Below are positions 37,999 to 47,559 of a DNA stretch of 64,000 nucleotides, piece by piece. This DNA is from JAHECQ01 sp963775125 (GTDB taxonomy: Bacteria; Actinomycetota; Acidimicrobiia; Acidimicrobiales; SZUA-35). Position 1 is the stretch's first letter; the number at the start of each line of letters is the position of its first letter. The stretch lies in the NCBI GenBank assembly GCA_963775125.1, contig CAVZHQ010000001.1, positions 1 through 64,000 on the forward strand. The letters are read 5' to 3'. Below the pieces are notes generated by a model, which had not been told where the DNA came from, did no database searches, and saw only the letters and a list, made by a program, of their open reading frames with translations. The position numbers were made by a program, and so were the translations under genes.

Positions 37999-39057
37999 GT
38001 GGAGTTCGGGGTCACCGCCGGTCAGATCGACGAGATCGGTTTCGTCGCCCACGCCGAGAACCTCGGCTACAGCTTTTGTTGGGTGTGGGACAGCCAGTTC
38101 CTCGCCTCGAATCCTTGGGCGGTTCTGGCCCTGCTCGCCCAGCAGACCCGAAGAATGGCGATCGGGACCGGCGTCGCTGTCCCCGGTCTGCGCCTGGCTC
38201 CGGTCACCGCCAACGGCATCGCCACCATCAATCGGCTGGCGCCCGGTCGCACCTTTCTGGGGTTGGGCACGGGCAACACGGCCATGCGGACGCTGGGTCA
38301 GCGGCCGATGCCTGTCGCCGAGTTCGCCGAATACCTCCGAGTGGTGCGGGGACTGCTCAACGGCGACGAAGTGCAGTACACGTTGCGAGGCACCACGCAC
38401 ACGGTGCAGTTCCAGAACGTGGACCGCGGCTACCTCGACCTTGCCCCACGTATCCCGATCCACGTGGGCGGGTTCGGACCCAAGGCCCAGGCGTTGGCCG
38501 GCGAGTGGGGTGATGGGCTCATCACCGGCATCCCTCGCGGAGGCTCGATCACCTCGGCCCGGGCGAACGCCCGCTCCGGGGCCGACCGGGTGGGACGCGG
38601 CTTCGGCAGCTTCCGAACCTTTGCCTTGATGAACCTGCTGATGCTCGAAGCCGGCGAGTCATTGACCTCGGCCCGAGTGATCGAGGAATGCGGCTCGTCG
38701 ATCATGGCCAACGTGCACTACCTGGTCGATCTGCATCGAGAAACCGGAGCGCCGCCGCCCGACTACGTCTTGCCGATCTGGGACGACTACCTCGCCTTCC
38801 ACCGGACCCGGGACCACGCCCGGAGCCACCTCGAGATGCATCGCAGCCACTATGCGTTCCTCGATCCCGACGAGGCTCGGTTCGTGACACCCGAAATGAT
38901 CCGCAACTTCACCTTGTGCGGCCAACCCGACGAGATCGCCGACCGCATCCGCGGCCTCGAGGCCGAGGGGCTGAACGGAATGGTCTTCGCCCTGGCGCCC
39001 GATCAGCAGTACCGAGTGATCGAGGACTTCGCCCGGCGGGTCATGCCGTTGCTCTGA
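37999..39057 (+). CDS. LLM-class F420-dependent oxidoreductase
   Basis: 352 residues from GTG 37999. Luciferase-like barrel: AENLGYSFCWVWDSQFLASN, MAIGTGVAVPGLRLAPVTANG, RTFLGLGTGNTAMRTLG, RIPIHVGGFGPKAQALAGEW. It resembles Mer-like and other F420-dependent dehydrogenases, and cofactor preference is inferred from the family. It follows an SRPBCC gene, and a second SRPBCC gene lies convergent behind it. Confidence 0.85.
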   Translation: MEFGVTAGQIDEIGFVAHAENLGYSFCWVWDSQFLASNPWAVLALLAQQTRRMAIGTGVAVPGLRLAPVTANGIATINRLAPGRTFLGLGTGNTAMRTLGQRPMPVAEFAEYLRVVRGLLNGDEVQYTLRGTTHTVQFQNVDRGYLDLAPRIPIHVGGFGPKAQALAGEWGDGLITGIPRGGSITSARANARSGADRVGRGFGSFRTFALMNLLMLEAGESLTSARVIEECGSSIMANVHYLVDLHRETGAPPPDYVLPIWDDYLAFHRTRDHARSHLEMHRSHYAFLDPDEARFVTPEMIRNFTLCGQPDEIADRIRGLEAEGLNGMVFALAPDQQYRVIEDFARRVMPLL

Positions 39058-39086
39058 GCGGGCAGGTGGAGTCGAGCGGAACGACG

Positions 39087-39539
39087 TCAGCGGCCGGCAC
39101 GAAGCGCCAGCTTGCTCGTCGCCCGCCCCACGGCGTGCTCGAGGGCACCGTCGAGCAGGTTGGACCACATCTGCCCGCTGTACTCGAGATGCATCGAGAC
39201 GACAGATGTGCTGTCGCTGTCGGTCCCGGCGGTGACGTCGGCCGTCATGCGCCAATCGGCGTGTTGACGGCCGTCCGTCTCGTGGCGAACGAACTCCACG
39301 TGACCGGCGGAGGTGTCGATACCGGCGCGGCACATGCGCAGTCGTTTGCTCCTCGAGAACGGTCCGATGTTCGCTCGCAACGTGACGGCATAGGCCGGAC
39401 CAGGATCGCCGTCGGCGGGTGAGGTCGGTTCGACACGGCGCACCAGATCGAGCCAGTCGGGAAACGTCGTGAGGTCGGAGACGACGCCGAAGACCAGTGC
39501 GGGGGCGATGTCGAGGTTGGTGATGATGGTCCGATCCAC
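39087..39539 (-). CDS. SRPBCC-family protein
   Basis: About 150 residues from GTG 39539 (VDRTIITNLDIAPALVFGVV). A longer frame would overlap the NUDIX gene. FGVVSDLTTFPDWLDLVRRV and the C-terminal helix with MWSNLLDGALEHAVGRATSK mark the coenzyme Q-binding/polyketide cyclase-like fold. Ligand unknown. It lies 43 bp downstream of the NUDIX stop on the same strand. Confidence 0.7.
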   Translation of the reverse strand: MDRTIITNLDIAPALVFGVVSDLTTFPDWLDLVRRVEPTSPADGDPGPAYAVTLRANIGPFSRSKRLRMCRAGIDTSAGHVEFVRHETDGRQHADWRMTADVTAGTDSDSTSVVSMHLEYSGQMWSNLLDGALEHAVGRATSKLALRAGR

Positions 39540-39582
39540 CGGGTCAGTGTGCCAGCTCGGGACGCCGCCGGTCGTGACGGGC

Positions 39583-40050
39583 TCAGCCGATACGTGCCTC
39601 GGCCTGTCCTGCCCAGGCGTCGATGACACGAGTGGCATGATCGGACATCATCGGCAGGCGGCCCATCTCTTCGGAGGTGAACCAGCCGACATCGATCGTC
39701 TCGTCGCTCAGCCCGGGGGAGCCGGCGGTGACGACGGCTTCGAAACACAGAGCGACGACCTGCACCGTCTCGCCATCGCGGTAACGGGTGACGTGGTCCG
39801 GCGAGGTGTAGATGCCGGAGAGTCGGACGATCTCCACGGTCAATCCGGTCTCCTCGAGCACCTCCCGCCGGCAGGCTTCGGCCGCGTTCTCGCCGGGCTC
39901 CATGCGTCCACCGGGAACGCACCACTGTGCATTGTCCGTCCGTTGGGTCAGCAGGACACGGGATCGGGTGCCGTCGAGGATGACCGCCGCGCACCCCACC
40001 ATGAGCTTGGCGTCCCGGCCGATGCGGTCGCCGTAGAGGATTTCTGCCAT
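39583..40050 (-). CDS. NUDIX hydrolase
   Basis: 155 residues from ATG 40050 (MAEILYGDRIGRDAKLM). A complete Nudix box is present, GGRMEPGENAAEACRREVLE followed by ETG (G-x5-E-x7-REVLEETG), with CVPGG just before it. It hydrolyses a nucleoside diphosphate linked to another group. The substrate cannot be told from the sequence. It is transcribed away from an MFS gene, with a 51-bp gap. Confidence 0.9.
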   Translation of the reverse strand: MAEILYGDRIGRDAKLMVGCAAVILDGTRSRVLLTQRTDNAQWCVPGGRMEPGENAAEACRREVLEETGLTVEIVRLSGIYTSPDHVTRYRDGETVQVVALCFEAVVTAGSPGLSDETIDVGWFTSEEMGRLPMMSDHATRVIDAWAGQAEARIG

Positions 40051-40101
40051 ACCGATCTCGCGTACCGTAGTGGGCCAACAGGTGTGCCACCATGAGCGCT
40101 G

Positions 40102-41331
40102 ATGACGATCGAGGTCGACGCCGACCGCTGGCGCCAACTGGCCATCTTGGCCACAGCCATGGTGCTGTCGATGAGTACCTGGTTCTCGACGGCCGCGGTG
40201 CTCCCGCAGCTTCGGGTGGAGTTGGACCTGTCCTCGGCCACGTCGAGCCTGCTCGCCATCGCCGTCCAGTTGGGATTCGTCGCTGGGGCGGTCCTGTCTG
40301 CACTGTTCAACCTGGCCGACCGCGTGCCGGCTCGCCGACTGGTTCTGTTCGGATCGATCGGTGCCACGCTGGCCAACGCACTGTTGTTGGTCGCGGACGG
40401 TCTGCCCTTCGCCGTTCAGTCCCGGTTCCTGGTAGGCGTAGCGCTCGCCGGGGTCTATCCGCCGGCGCTGAAGGCGATGTCGGCGTGGTTCGTTCGGGGG
40501 CGTGGCCTCGCGCTGGGCGTGATGGTCGGTGCGCTGACCATGGGCTCGGCCCTTCCGCATCTGCTCCGGAGCTTCGGTAGCCCCCGTTGGCAGATCGTCA
40601 TCGGTCTGACGTCGGGCCTGACCCTCTTGGGTGGCGTCATTGCCGGGCGGGTCGCCAGGGATGGGCCGTTCGTCTTCCCGTCGGCGAAATTCGAGCCCGG
40701 TCAGGTTCGGATGGTCCTGGTGAACCGTCGGGTCATGCTGGCCAGCCTTGGCTACTTCGGGCACATGTGGGAGCTCTACGCCATGTGGGCGTGGATCGGT
40801 GTCTTCTACGCTGACGTGCTCCCGACCCGACCCGCTGCGGCCGCGCTGGCCACCTTCGCTGCCATCGCCGTCGGCGCGATCGGAAGCGTTGTCGGCGGTC
40901 TCATCTCCGACCGCTCGTCCCGCACCACTGCGGCCGGGTTGGCCATGTCGCTGTCGGGCGCAATGGCCCTGGTCGTCGGATTCACCGTCGAGCGACCGGT
41001 GTTGGCCGTCACGCTCGGACTGGTGTGGGGGTTCTGGGTCGTCGCCGATTCGGCCCAGTTCTCCACCATCATCACCGAGGTCGCCGATCAGCGTTTCGTC
41101 GGCACGGCCCTGACGGTTCAGCTGGCGTTCGGGTTCGTGCTGACTGTCTTCACCATCTTTCTCGTCCCGTGGGTTCGCGACCAGAGCGACTGGGGATTCG
41201 CCTTTTTGCTGCTGGCCCCGGGGCCGTTTCTGGGTGTTGCTGCCATGGCGCGGCTCTCTCGCCAGCCGCCGAGCGACCCTGCCCAGACCTCCGGACCGCA
41301 GGACCAGGTCTTCGTCAGCCCGTTCTTCTGA
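40102..41331 (+). CDS. MFS transporter
   Basis: 409 residues, about twelve membrane helices. TM1 has MVLSMSTWFSTAAVLPQLRV, and the cytoplasmic loops carry RVPARRLVLFG (motif A-like) and GGLISDRSSRTTAAG in the second half. It resembles nitrate/nitrite or cyanate-type MFS members only loosely, so no substrate is given. The next gene, menF, starts 23 bp further on the same strand. Confidence 0.85.
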   Translation: MTIEVDADRWRQLAILATAMVLSMSTWFSTAAVLPQLRVELDLSSATSSLLAIAVQLGFVAGAVLSALFNLADRVPARRLVLFGSIGATLANALLLVADGLPFAVQSRFLVGVALAGVYPPALKAMSAWFVRGRGLALGVMVGALTMGSALPHLLRSFGSPRWQIVIGLTSGLTLLGGVIAGRVARDGPFVFPSAKFEPGQVRMVLVNRRVMLASLGYFGHMWELYAMWAWIGVFYADVLPTRPAAAALATFAAIAVGAIGSVVGGLISDRSSRTTAAGLAMSLSGAMALVVGFTVERPVLAVTLGLVWGFWVVADSAQFSTIITEVADQRFVGTALTVQLAFGFVLTVFTIFLVPWVRDQSDWGFAFLLLAPGPFLGVAAMARLSRQPPSDPAQTSGPQDQVFVSPFF

Positions 41332-41354
41332 CCGGCGTTCGGTAGCCTCGCCAG

Positions 41355-42600
41355 GTGAGCTCTTCGACCGTCACCGTCCGTCTCGATCGAGCCGGACGGG
41401 AACTCGACGCGGTCGTCGTCGGAGGCCGTTCAGGCCTCCTGTGGTCTCGGGGTGACTTCACACTCGCCGGGCTTGGAGTGGCCTGTCGCCTGCCGCTCGC
41501 CCGACCAGGCGGTGGGGCGGACGTGACCGCCGCACTGGCGGCGTTGACCGGCATCGACGAGGTCTGCGTTCCCGGGACTGGTGCCGTCGCCTTCGCCTCA
41601 TTCCCGTTCGACCCGTCGGTGCCCGGCGAGCTGATCGTTCCCGAGATCGTGCTCGGTCGGGGGCCGGAGGGTCGGCGCTGGCTGACCACCTTCGGTGCCA
41701 TCACCACGGACGAAGCCTTGTCCCGACTGGCGGCGCTTGGTGACGACGATCGTCCCGGCGCGATAGGTCCCGAGGCCTCCGACTACCGCCTCCGCTCGGC
41801 GTTGTTGCCCGAAATCTGGCGCGACGATGTGGTGGCGGTTGCTCGCGACCGAATACGGTCCGGGGCCTTGCGCAAGGCGGTGTTCGCCCGGGAGCTGGTG
41901 CTCACCACGGACCATCCGATTGACCCGGCCGTTGTGCTGTCCCGGCTCCATCAGGCGTTCCGATCGTCGATCCTCTTCGCGGTCGACGGGTTCATCGGTG
42001 CGTCGCCCGAGCTGCTCGTGTCGCGCTCCGACGACGTCGTGCGGGCTCACCCTCTTGCCGGTACGGCGCCCCGGTCGTCGGATCCCGAAGCCGATCAACG
42101 CCTGGCCGTGGGGTTGTTGGCCTCCGACAAGGATCGGGGCGAGCACCGCATCACCATCGACTGGCTGCTCGACACGCTGCTGCCGTTCTGTTCCTATGTG
42201 GATGCCGAGCCCGAGCCGACCATCGTCACCCTGGCCAACGTCCATCATCTCGGCACTCGGGTCGAGGGCCGACTGTCGAACCCCCCGGCCTCGGTGCTCG
42301 ATCTGGTGGCTGCCCTGCACCCGACACCGGCAGTGGGGGGCGACCCGCAGGACGTGCGCGTTGGCGTTGATCGCCGAACTCGAACAAGCCGACCGCGGGC
42401 GCTACGCCGGGCCGGTCGGATGGGTCGACGCAGCCGGCAACGGAGCGTTCGCGGTCGGTATTCGATCAGCCACCATCGACGGCAACACCGCCCGACTGTT
42501 CGCCGGGGTGGGTGTGGTGGCCGACAGCGATCCTGACGCAGAGCTGGCCGAGACCAGAGCGAAGTTCCAGGCCCTGCTGGGAGCCCTCATTCGACCCTGA
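41355..42600 (+). CDS. menF: Isochorismate synthase MenF (one frameshift)
   Basis: GTG 41355, about 414 residues once one extra base near 42,356 is removed (GDPQDV then ALALIAELEQADRGRYAG). The chorismate-binding core is clear: KAVFARELVLTTDHPID, FIGASPELLVSR, HPLAGTAPR, HPTPAVGG and AGPVGWVDAAGNGAFAVGIR. It converts chorismate to isochorismate, the first step towards menaquinone. Salicylate or anthranilate synthases are possible but the menB-menD neighbours decide the role. The stop codon lies in a 15-bp tandem duplication. Confidence 0.85.
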
Positions 42601-42627
42601 ACCCTCCGACCCTGAACCCTCCGACCC
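42592..42627 (+). repeat. 15-bp tandem duplication at menF stop (2.4 copies)
   Basis: CGACCCTGAACCCTC is repeated at 42592-42606 and 42607-42621, and a third partial copy starts at 42622. The menF stop (42598-42600) is in the first copy. The same fills most of the 36-bp gap to the convergent menB stop. Confidence 0.95.
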
Positions 42628-42636
42628 GGAACGGGG

Positions 42637-43554
42637 TCAGTAGTGATAGGGGTAGTCCGACCAGTCGGGAGCACGCTTTTCCAGGAACGCGTCTCGGCCT
42701 TCCTGGGCTTCGTCGGTCATGTAGGCCAGGCGAGTGGCCTCGCCGGCGAAGACCTGCTGGCCGATGAGGCCGTCGTCGATCAGGTTCAGTGCGAACTTGG
42801 CCATGCGGTTGGCTGTGGGGCTCTTGGCGCAGATTTCCCGAGCCCACTGCAGCGCCATCTTCTCCAGCTCGGCGTGCGGGAAGACCGCGTTGACGACGCC
42901 CTGGCGTTGGGCTTCCTCAGCGGTGTAGGTGCGCCCGAGGAAGAAGATCTCCCTGGCGATCTTCTGCCCGACCTGACGAGCCAGTGCCGCGGAGCCGAAC
43001 CCGCCGTCGAAGCTGGCGACGTCGGTGTCGGTCTGCTTGAAACGGGCGTGCTCGGCCGACGCGATGGTCAGGTCGCAGGTGACGTGCAGGCTGTGGCCAC
43101 CGCCGGCGGCCCACCCGGGAACGACGCAGATGACGACCTTGGGCATGAAGCGGATGAGGCGCTGGACTTCGAGAATGTGCAGACGCCCGGCCCTGCCGGC
43201 CTGGATGGTGTCGGCCGTGACGTCGTCGGCGTACTTGTACCCGTCCTTGCCCCGGATGCGTTGGTCGCCGCCCGAACAGAACGCCCAGCCGCCGTCGCGT
43301 GGCGACGGGCCGTTGCCCGTCAACAACACGCAACCGATGTCGACGGATTGCCGGGCGTGGTCCAGCGCAGCGTAGAGCTCGTCGACGGTGTGGGGGCGGA
43401 ACGCGTTGCGAACCTCAGGCCGGTTGAAGGCCACCCGGACGCACGCCACCTCCTTGGCTCGGTGGTAGGTGATGTCGGTGAAGTTGCAGCCTGGGACCTC
43501 GTCCCAGTCGGCGGGGTCGAAGATCTCGGAGACCGGTGAGGCAGGCGTCGTCAT
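42637..43554 (-). CDS. menB: 1,4-Dihydroxy-2-naphthoyl-CoA synthase MenB
   Basis: 305 residues from ATG 43554. Crotonase fold with MenB-specific elements: RPEVRNAFRPHTVDELYAAL, WAFCSGGDQRIRGKDGYKYA, VVPGWAAGGGHSLHVTCDLT, and FKQTDTDVASFDGGFGSA followed by LARQVGQKIAREIFFLGRTY. The SPTANRMAKFALN region and YPYHY end are usual. It closes the second ring of the naphthoquinone from OSB-CoA. It overlaps menD by four bases. Confidence 0.97.
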   Translation of the reverse strand: MTTPASPVSEIFDPADWDEVPGCNFTDITYHRAKEVACVRVAFNRPEVRNAFRPHTVDELYAALDHARQSVDIGCVLLTGNGPSPRDGGWAFCSGGDQRIRGKDGYKYADDVTADTIQAGRAGRLHILEVQRLIRFMPKVVICVVPGWAAGGGHSLHVTCDLTIASAEHARFKQTDTDVASFDGGFGSAALARQVGQKIAREIFFLGRTYTAEEAQRQGVVNAVFPHAELEKMALQWAREICAKSPTANRMAKFALNLIDDGLIGQQVFAGEATRLAYMTDEAQEGRDAFLEKRAPDWSDYPYHY

Positions 43555-45314
43555 GCTCGGGGAGGGTAGTCGGCGAGGGCAGCATTGAGCCGACGGTGGA
43601 GGTCGAGGCCGGCCCCCCGATCGGTGCGGGCGATGAACACCTTGACCCCCTCGGGGACGAGTTCGACCAATCCGGCTTCGGTTCCCGGCCAATCGTCCAC
43701 CACGAGATGATGGGCGACAGCCAGACCGGCGAGATCGGTGCCGTGCGGGGTTCCGAACAGCAGCTCGAACTGCTCGGAGGGCAGGAGATCGTGTTGGGGG
43801 AGGAAGCCGAAGATGCCACCGCCGTCGTTGTCGAGCACGACGATGGTGAGGTCGAGAGATCGCCGGGCCAGGGCGACGAGGGCGGTGGAGTCGTGGAGGA
43901 AGGCGACGTCGCCGACGAGACAGGCGGTGGGCACTCCGGTCGAGGCGATCCCGATTGCGGTCGCCACGGTGCCGTCGATCCCGTTTGCGCCGCGGTTGGA
44001 GTACACCGAAACGTCGTTGCGGTTGGCGCCGAACCATTCCAGCTCGCGCACCGCCATGGACGACGCCGCGACGAGCGCGCACTCCGAAGGCAGGGACGCC
44101 AGTAGTGCGCGAGCCACAGCGGGATCGTTGAGCGGCTCGGATGCGAGGATGCGTTCGATCGCAGCTGCTCCGGCCGCATCGGCCGAGCGCCACAGGTCCG
44201 CGGAGGTCGGTACAAGGGCCACGTCGGCGGCTGCCGGCTCGGGAAGTTGCGCCAGGAGCGCAGCGGCGAAGCCCCGCTCGGGAACGATGGTCGCAGCGAG
44301 CCGTTCGGGGTCGAGCCAGCGACCGGAGGGCGCAGCGACGAGCAGTTCGGCACCCGACGCCGCCAGCCACTGGTTGGTGACCTTGCTCGCGAGGGGTTCG
44401 CCGAAGCGGAGGATGACCTCGGGCCGATGTAGCTCGGCGAACTCCGGGTTGCGCAGCAACCCGTCGAAGTGGGCAATGGCGACACCCGGCTTACGACATC
44501 CTGAGCGGTGGTCGGCGAGAAGCGGCCATCCCAACCGCTCGGCCACCTCGATCACCGACTCGGGGTCGGTCACGCCACCGCCGGCGATGATCACCCCAGC
44601 GCGTCCGAGTGCGGATTGGGCCGCGGTGGCGGCGATGTCGTTCGCCGGCCCGGTGCCGTGGTGCAACATCGCGGTGCCGGCCTGCTGATGCCAGGGCCGC
44701 CCATCGGGACGTCCCGACGGAAGGGGAGCAGGGAGGCCCGCCAACGGCTCCCGGAAGCTGAGGTTCAGGTGCACCGGACCGGGGCGAGATCCACCCGCCC
44801 CGCCTTGGGCTTCGGCGACTGCCCGGCTGCCCCAGGATCGCCACGTCGAGGATTGCCCCGGGTCGGGGACGCCCGGCTCGCCGAACCATCGGACGGCGCC
44901 GCCGAACAACTGGGTCTGGTCGATGGTCTGGGCGGCTCCGACGTCCCACAGCTCCGGGGGTCGGTCGGCGGTGACGACGATCAGCGGCACCGAGGACATC
45001 GACGCTTCGATGACCGCGCCGAAGAAGTGCGAACCGGCGGTGCCGCTGGAGCACAGGATGACGGCGGGTCGTCCTGTGCGCATCGACCAACCGAGGCCGG
45101 CAAAGGAGGCCGCCCGCTCGTCGTGGAGGACCATCACCTGGACGTCGGCTCGTTCGGCCAAGGCAAGGGCAAGCGGTGTCGAGCGCGAACCGGGCGCAAC
45201 GAACGCCGCGGTGGAGCCCGATCGGACCCATTCGTCGACCAGGGTGGCGCAGAACGTCGCTGCCGGCGAAGTCGCCGGCTCGACCGGTTCAGCGGCGTCG
45301 GAATGACCAGTCAT
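43551..45314 (-). CDS. menD: SEPHCHC synthase MenD
   Basis: 587 residues, usual MenD length. The N-terminal thiamine-pyrimidine domain has FVAPGSRSTPLALALAER and VTADRPPELWDVGAAQTIDQ. The ThDP-binding motif is in LVGDVAFLHDSTALVALARR with DNDGGGIFGFLPQ. It adds 2-oxoglutarate-derived succinic semialdehyde to isochorismate. It is first in the minus-strand menD-menB unit, transcribed away from menH with a 90-bp gap. Confidence 0.95.
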   Translation of the reverse strand: MTGHSDAAEPVEPATSPAATFCATLVDEWVRSGSTAAFVAPGSRSTPLALALAERADVQVMVLHDERAASFAGLGWSMRTGRPAVILCSSGTAGSHFFGAVIEASMSSVPLIVVTADRPPELWDVGAAQTIDQTQLFGGAVRWFGEPGVPDPGQSSTWRSWGSRAVAEAQGGAGGSRPGPVHLNLSFREPLAGLPAPLPSGRPDGRPWHQQAGTAMLHHGTGPANDIAATAAQSALGRAGVIIAGGGVTDPESVIEVAERLGWPLLADHRSGCRKPGVAIAHFDGLLRNPEFAELHRPEVILRFGEPLASKVTNQWLAASGAELLVAAPSGRWLDPERLAATIVPERGFAAALLAQLPEPAAADVALVPTSADLWRSADAAGAAAIERILASEPLNDPAVARALLASLPSECALVAASSMAVRELEWFGANRNDVSVYSNRGANGIDGTVATAIGIASTGVPTACLVGDVAFLHDSTALVALARRSLDLTIVVLDNDGGGIFGFLPQHDLLPSEQFELLFGTPHGTDLAGLAVAHHLVVDDWPGTEAGLVELVPEGVKVFIARTDRGAGLDLHRRLNAALADYPPRA

Positions 45315-45404
45315 GGACCCAGCGAATCAGCGGGAGCGGCCAAAACCGCAGGGCGCTCGACATTGAGCTTCCAACGCCGGGTGCCGAGCTGCCATCCTTG
45401 GACG

Positions 45405-46176
45405 ATGACCACACCTCTCGCCAGCGAGTCGCTCGGGACGGGCCGACGATTGGTGCTCTGCCACGGGTTCACCCAGAACCGTGCGTGCTGGGGACCATTC
45501 GCCGAGGACCTGGCCCGCGACCACGAAGTCGTACTGATCGATGCGCCAGGACACGGCGAGTCACACCATGACGGCGCAGACCTTGACGAGTCCGCCGCCC
45601 TGCTGGGTGAGGTTGGCGGTCGGGCCATCTACATCGGCTATTCGATGGGTGGCCGAATGGCGCTGCACCTCGCGTTCGGCTCGGTCGGATCTGGTCGAGG
45701 GACTCGTCCTCATCGGCGCCACGGCCGGGCTCGACAACGAGACCGAACGTCAGGAACGGCGAACCAGCGATGAGGCGCTGGCGACCCGGCTGCTCGACGA
45801 GGGCCTCGAGGCGTTCATCGACTCGTGGCTGGCAAGTTCCCTCTTCGCGGACCTTTCTCCCGATGTCGCCGCTCGCTCGGCGCGGCTGCGCAACCGCCCC
45901 GAAGGTCTGGCCGCCAGTTTGCGGAAGGTCGGCACGGGTAGCCAGAGGTCGCTGTGGTCCCTGCTCGGCACCCTGCACATGCCGGTGCTGGCCCTGGCCG
46001 GCCGGTCCGACGTCAAGTTCAGCGCACTGGCGCAGCGGCTGGTCGACACCATCGGCCCGGCAGCCTCCGCCGAGATCATCGACGGGAGTCACGCGGTGCA
46101 CCTGGCGTCACCCGAAGTGACTGCTGCTGCCGTCCGTCGGTTCGTGCAGCGAGTCGATGTCGACCCGCCCCGCTGA
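45405..46176 (+). CDS. menH: MenH-like alpha/beta hydrolase (one frameshift)
   Basis: ATG 45405, about 256 residues after removing one extra G near 45,687 (LAFGSV then DLVEGLVLIGATAG). LVLCHGFTQNRACWGPFAED gives the oxyanion region, YIGYSMGGRMALHLA the nucleophile serine, and IDGSHAVHLASPE the histidine. As SHCHC synthase it would eliminate pyruvate after MenD. Its place opposite menD and against menC makes this likely, though general esterases look alike. Its 3' end overlaps menC by 69 bp tail to tail. Confidence 0.8.
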
Positions 46177-47300
46177 CCGCTCGACGGTGTAGCGGGCGAG
46201 CACTTCGAGGTCCGGCGGTGGGGCAACCCCGGCGCCGTGAGGGATCTGGATCCGGCCCGGCGGGGGAGCGGACTCGAACTGAAGGTCGGGCCACGGGTCG
46301 TCGGCCAACCATCGCCGAGCCGGGGAGACGTCGCCCGTGATGGTGAACCCTTCCAATGCTGCGAACGCGGCCAAGGAGTGGCGGCCCAGGCCGGATTCCA
46401 GCATGCCGCCTGCGGTCGAACGCGACGTCCTCCTGCACGGCCCAGTCGTGGAGTTCTCGAGCGGCCCGCAAACCTCCGACGCGGGGTGGCTTGAGCGAGA
46501 TCGCCGACAGCATCCCGAGTGCATGAAGCCGGCGAGCGTCGTCGAGGTCGTTGACCCCCTCATCGGCCACCACGGTGATGTCGGCCTGGATGAGGGACTG
46601 GGTTGCTTGCACCGTCTCGTGGTTGAGGTCACCGGCGGGAAAGGGCTGTTCGAGAGCGCGGATGTCGAAGCTGGCCAACTGCAGCAGCACCGCGAGGTCC
46701 CCTGGTCGATAGGAGCCGTTGGCGTCCACCTGGATCTCGAGATCGGGATGCTGCGCCCGAAGGGCGCGGACGGGTTGGAGGTCGTTGCCGGGCGCGATCT
46801 TGAGTTTGATCCGTCCGAACCCCGCATCAACCAGGTCGGCCACCCGCTTGCTCAGATCCTCGAGCGCTGCCAATCCGACCGCCGCTCCCGCCGGAACTGC
46901 GGTGCGCGTGACACCGAGCGAGGAGGCCAGACTCTGGCCCTCGGCCCGCAGCCGCAGGTCGGTCAACGCCATCTCCAAACCGGCCGTGGCCATTGGATGC
47001 GTCGGGTCCCAGGGCAGCGCCGGCCCGTCCGGCCGAGGAGAGGATTGCCTGGGAGAGCGCGACGAACGCGCCCCGAGCCCACTCGCTGGTGTAGGTCGGT
47101 CGGTTCAGGGCGGAACACTCACCCCATCCGGTGAGGCCTTCGTCGTCGGTGAGCCCGATGACGACGAGTTCCCGTCGTTCCTGTGGGCTGCGCTCATGGC
47201 CGGCGGCCAGGGACTCGACGGTGGGCAGGCTCAAGAGTCGTACGTCGACGTCGACGGGTGTCGACCTGCCTTGAACTCCTGGCGTGCGGGGTCCGCTCAT
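46108..47300 (-). CDS. menC: o-Succinylbenzoate synthase MenC (two frameshifts)
   Basis: ATG 47300. Breaks near 47,020 and 46,425 divide it, and joined it is about 397 residues. Enolase-superfamily residues are in order: IKLKIAPG (base Lys), QVDANGSY, EQPFPAGD and VADEGV (metal ligands), ISLKPPRVGG (second Lys), then GMLESGLGRH. Removing an extra G at the first break restores ALPWDPTHPMATAGLEMALT. It dehydrates SHCHC to o-succinylbenzoate. Its 5' end faces the cobalamin riboswitch across about 30 bp. The 3' end overlaps menH. Confidence 0.85.
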
Positions 47301-47329
47301 GCGGCGAGGCTAATGAACATCGGTTGTGG

Positions 47330-47500
47330 CTACACTCGCCCGGCCGGGAACGAAAAGCCCGGCACCGACTCCAGCAGCGAAATCCGGTGTGAATCCGGTG
47401 CTGTCCCGCAACTGTGATGCGCGTGCTCGATCCCGATCACGACGCTGAGCCAGGTCGCCTGCTGAGCCGGTCAGCCACTCACGTCCTCGGAGGAAGGACA
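47330..47500 (+). ncRNA. Cobalamin (AdoCbl) riboswitch
   Basis: The conserved core reads GCACCGACTCCAGCAGCGAA at 47362, then GGTGTGAATCCGGTGCTGTC, CCGCAACTGTGA, and the GAGCCAGGTCGCCTGC B12 box at about 47,446-47,461. A P1/P2 helix flank (CGGCCGGGAAC with GCCCGGC) precedes it. It sits in the leader of btuF on the + strand, so B12 should switch off expression of the uptake and salvage operon. A GC-rich segment at 47,462-47,500 could hide the ribosome-binding site GGAGGAAGG or be a terminator. The exact ends are approximate. Confidence 0.93.
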
Positions 47501-47559
47501 CGTTGGAAGCGTCGCAAGCGCCTCGAACCTCGACCTCCGGGAGAACCCAGGAGATTCGA

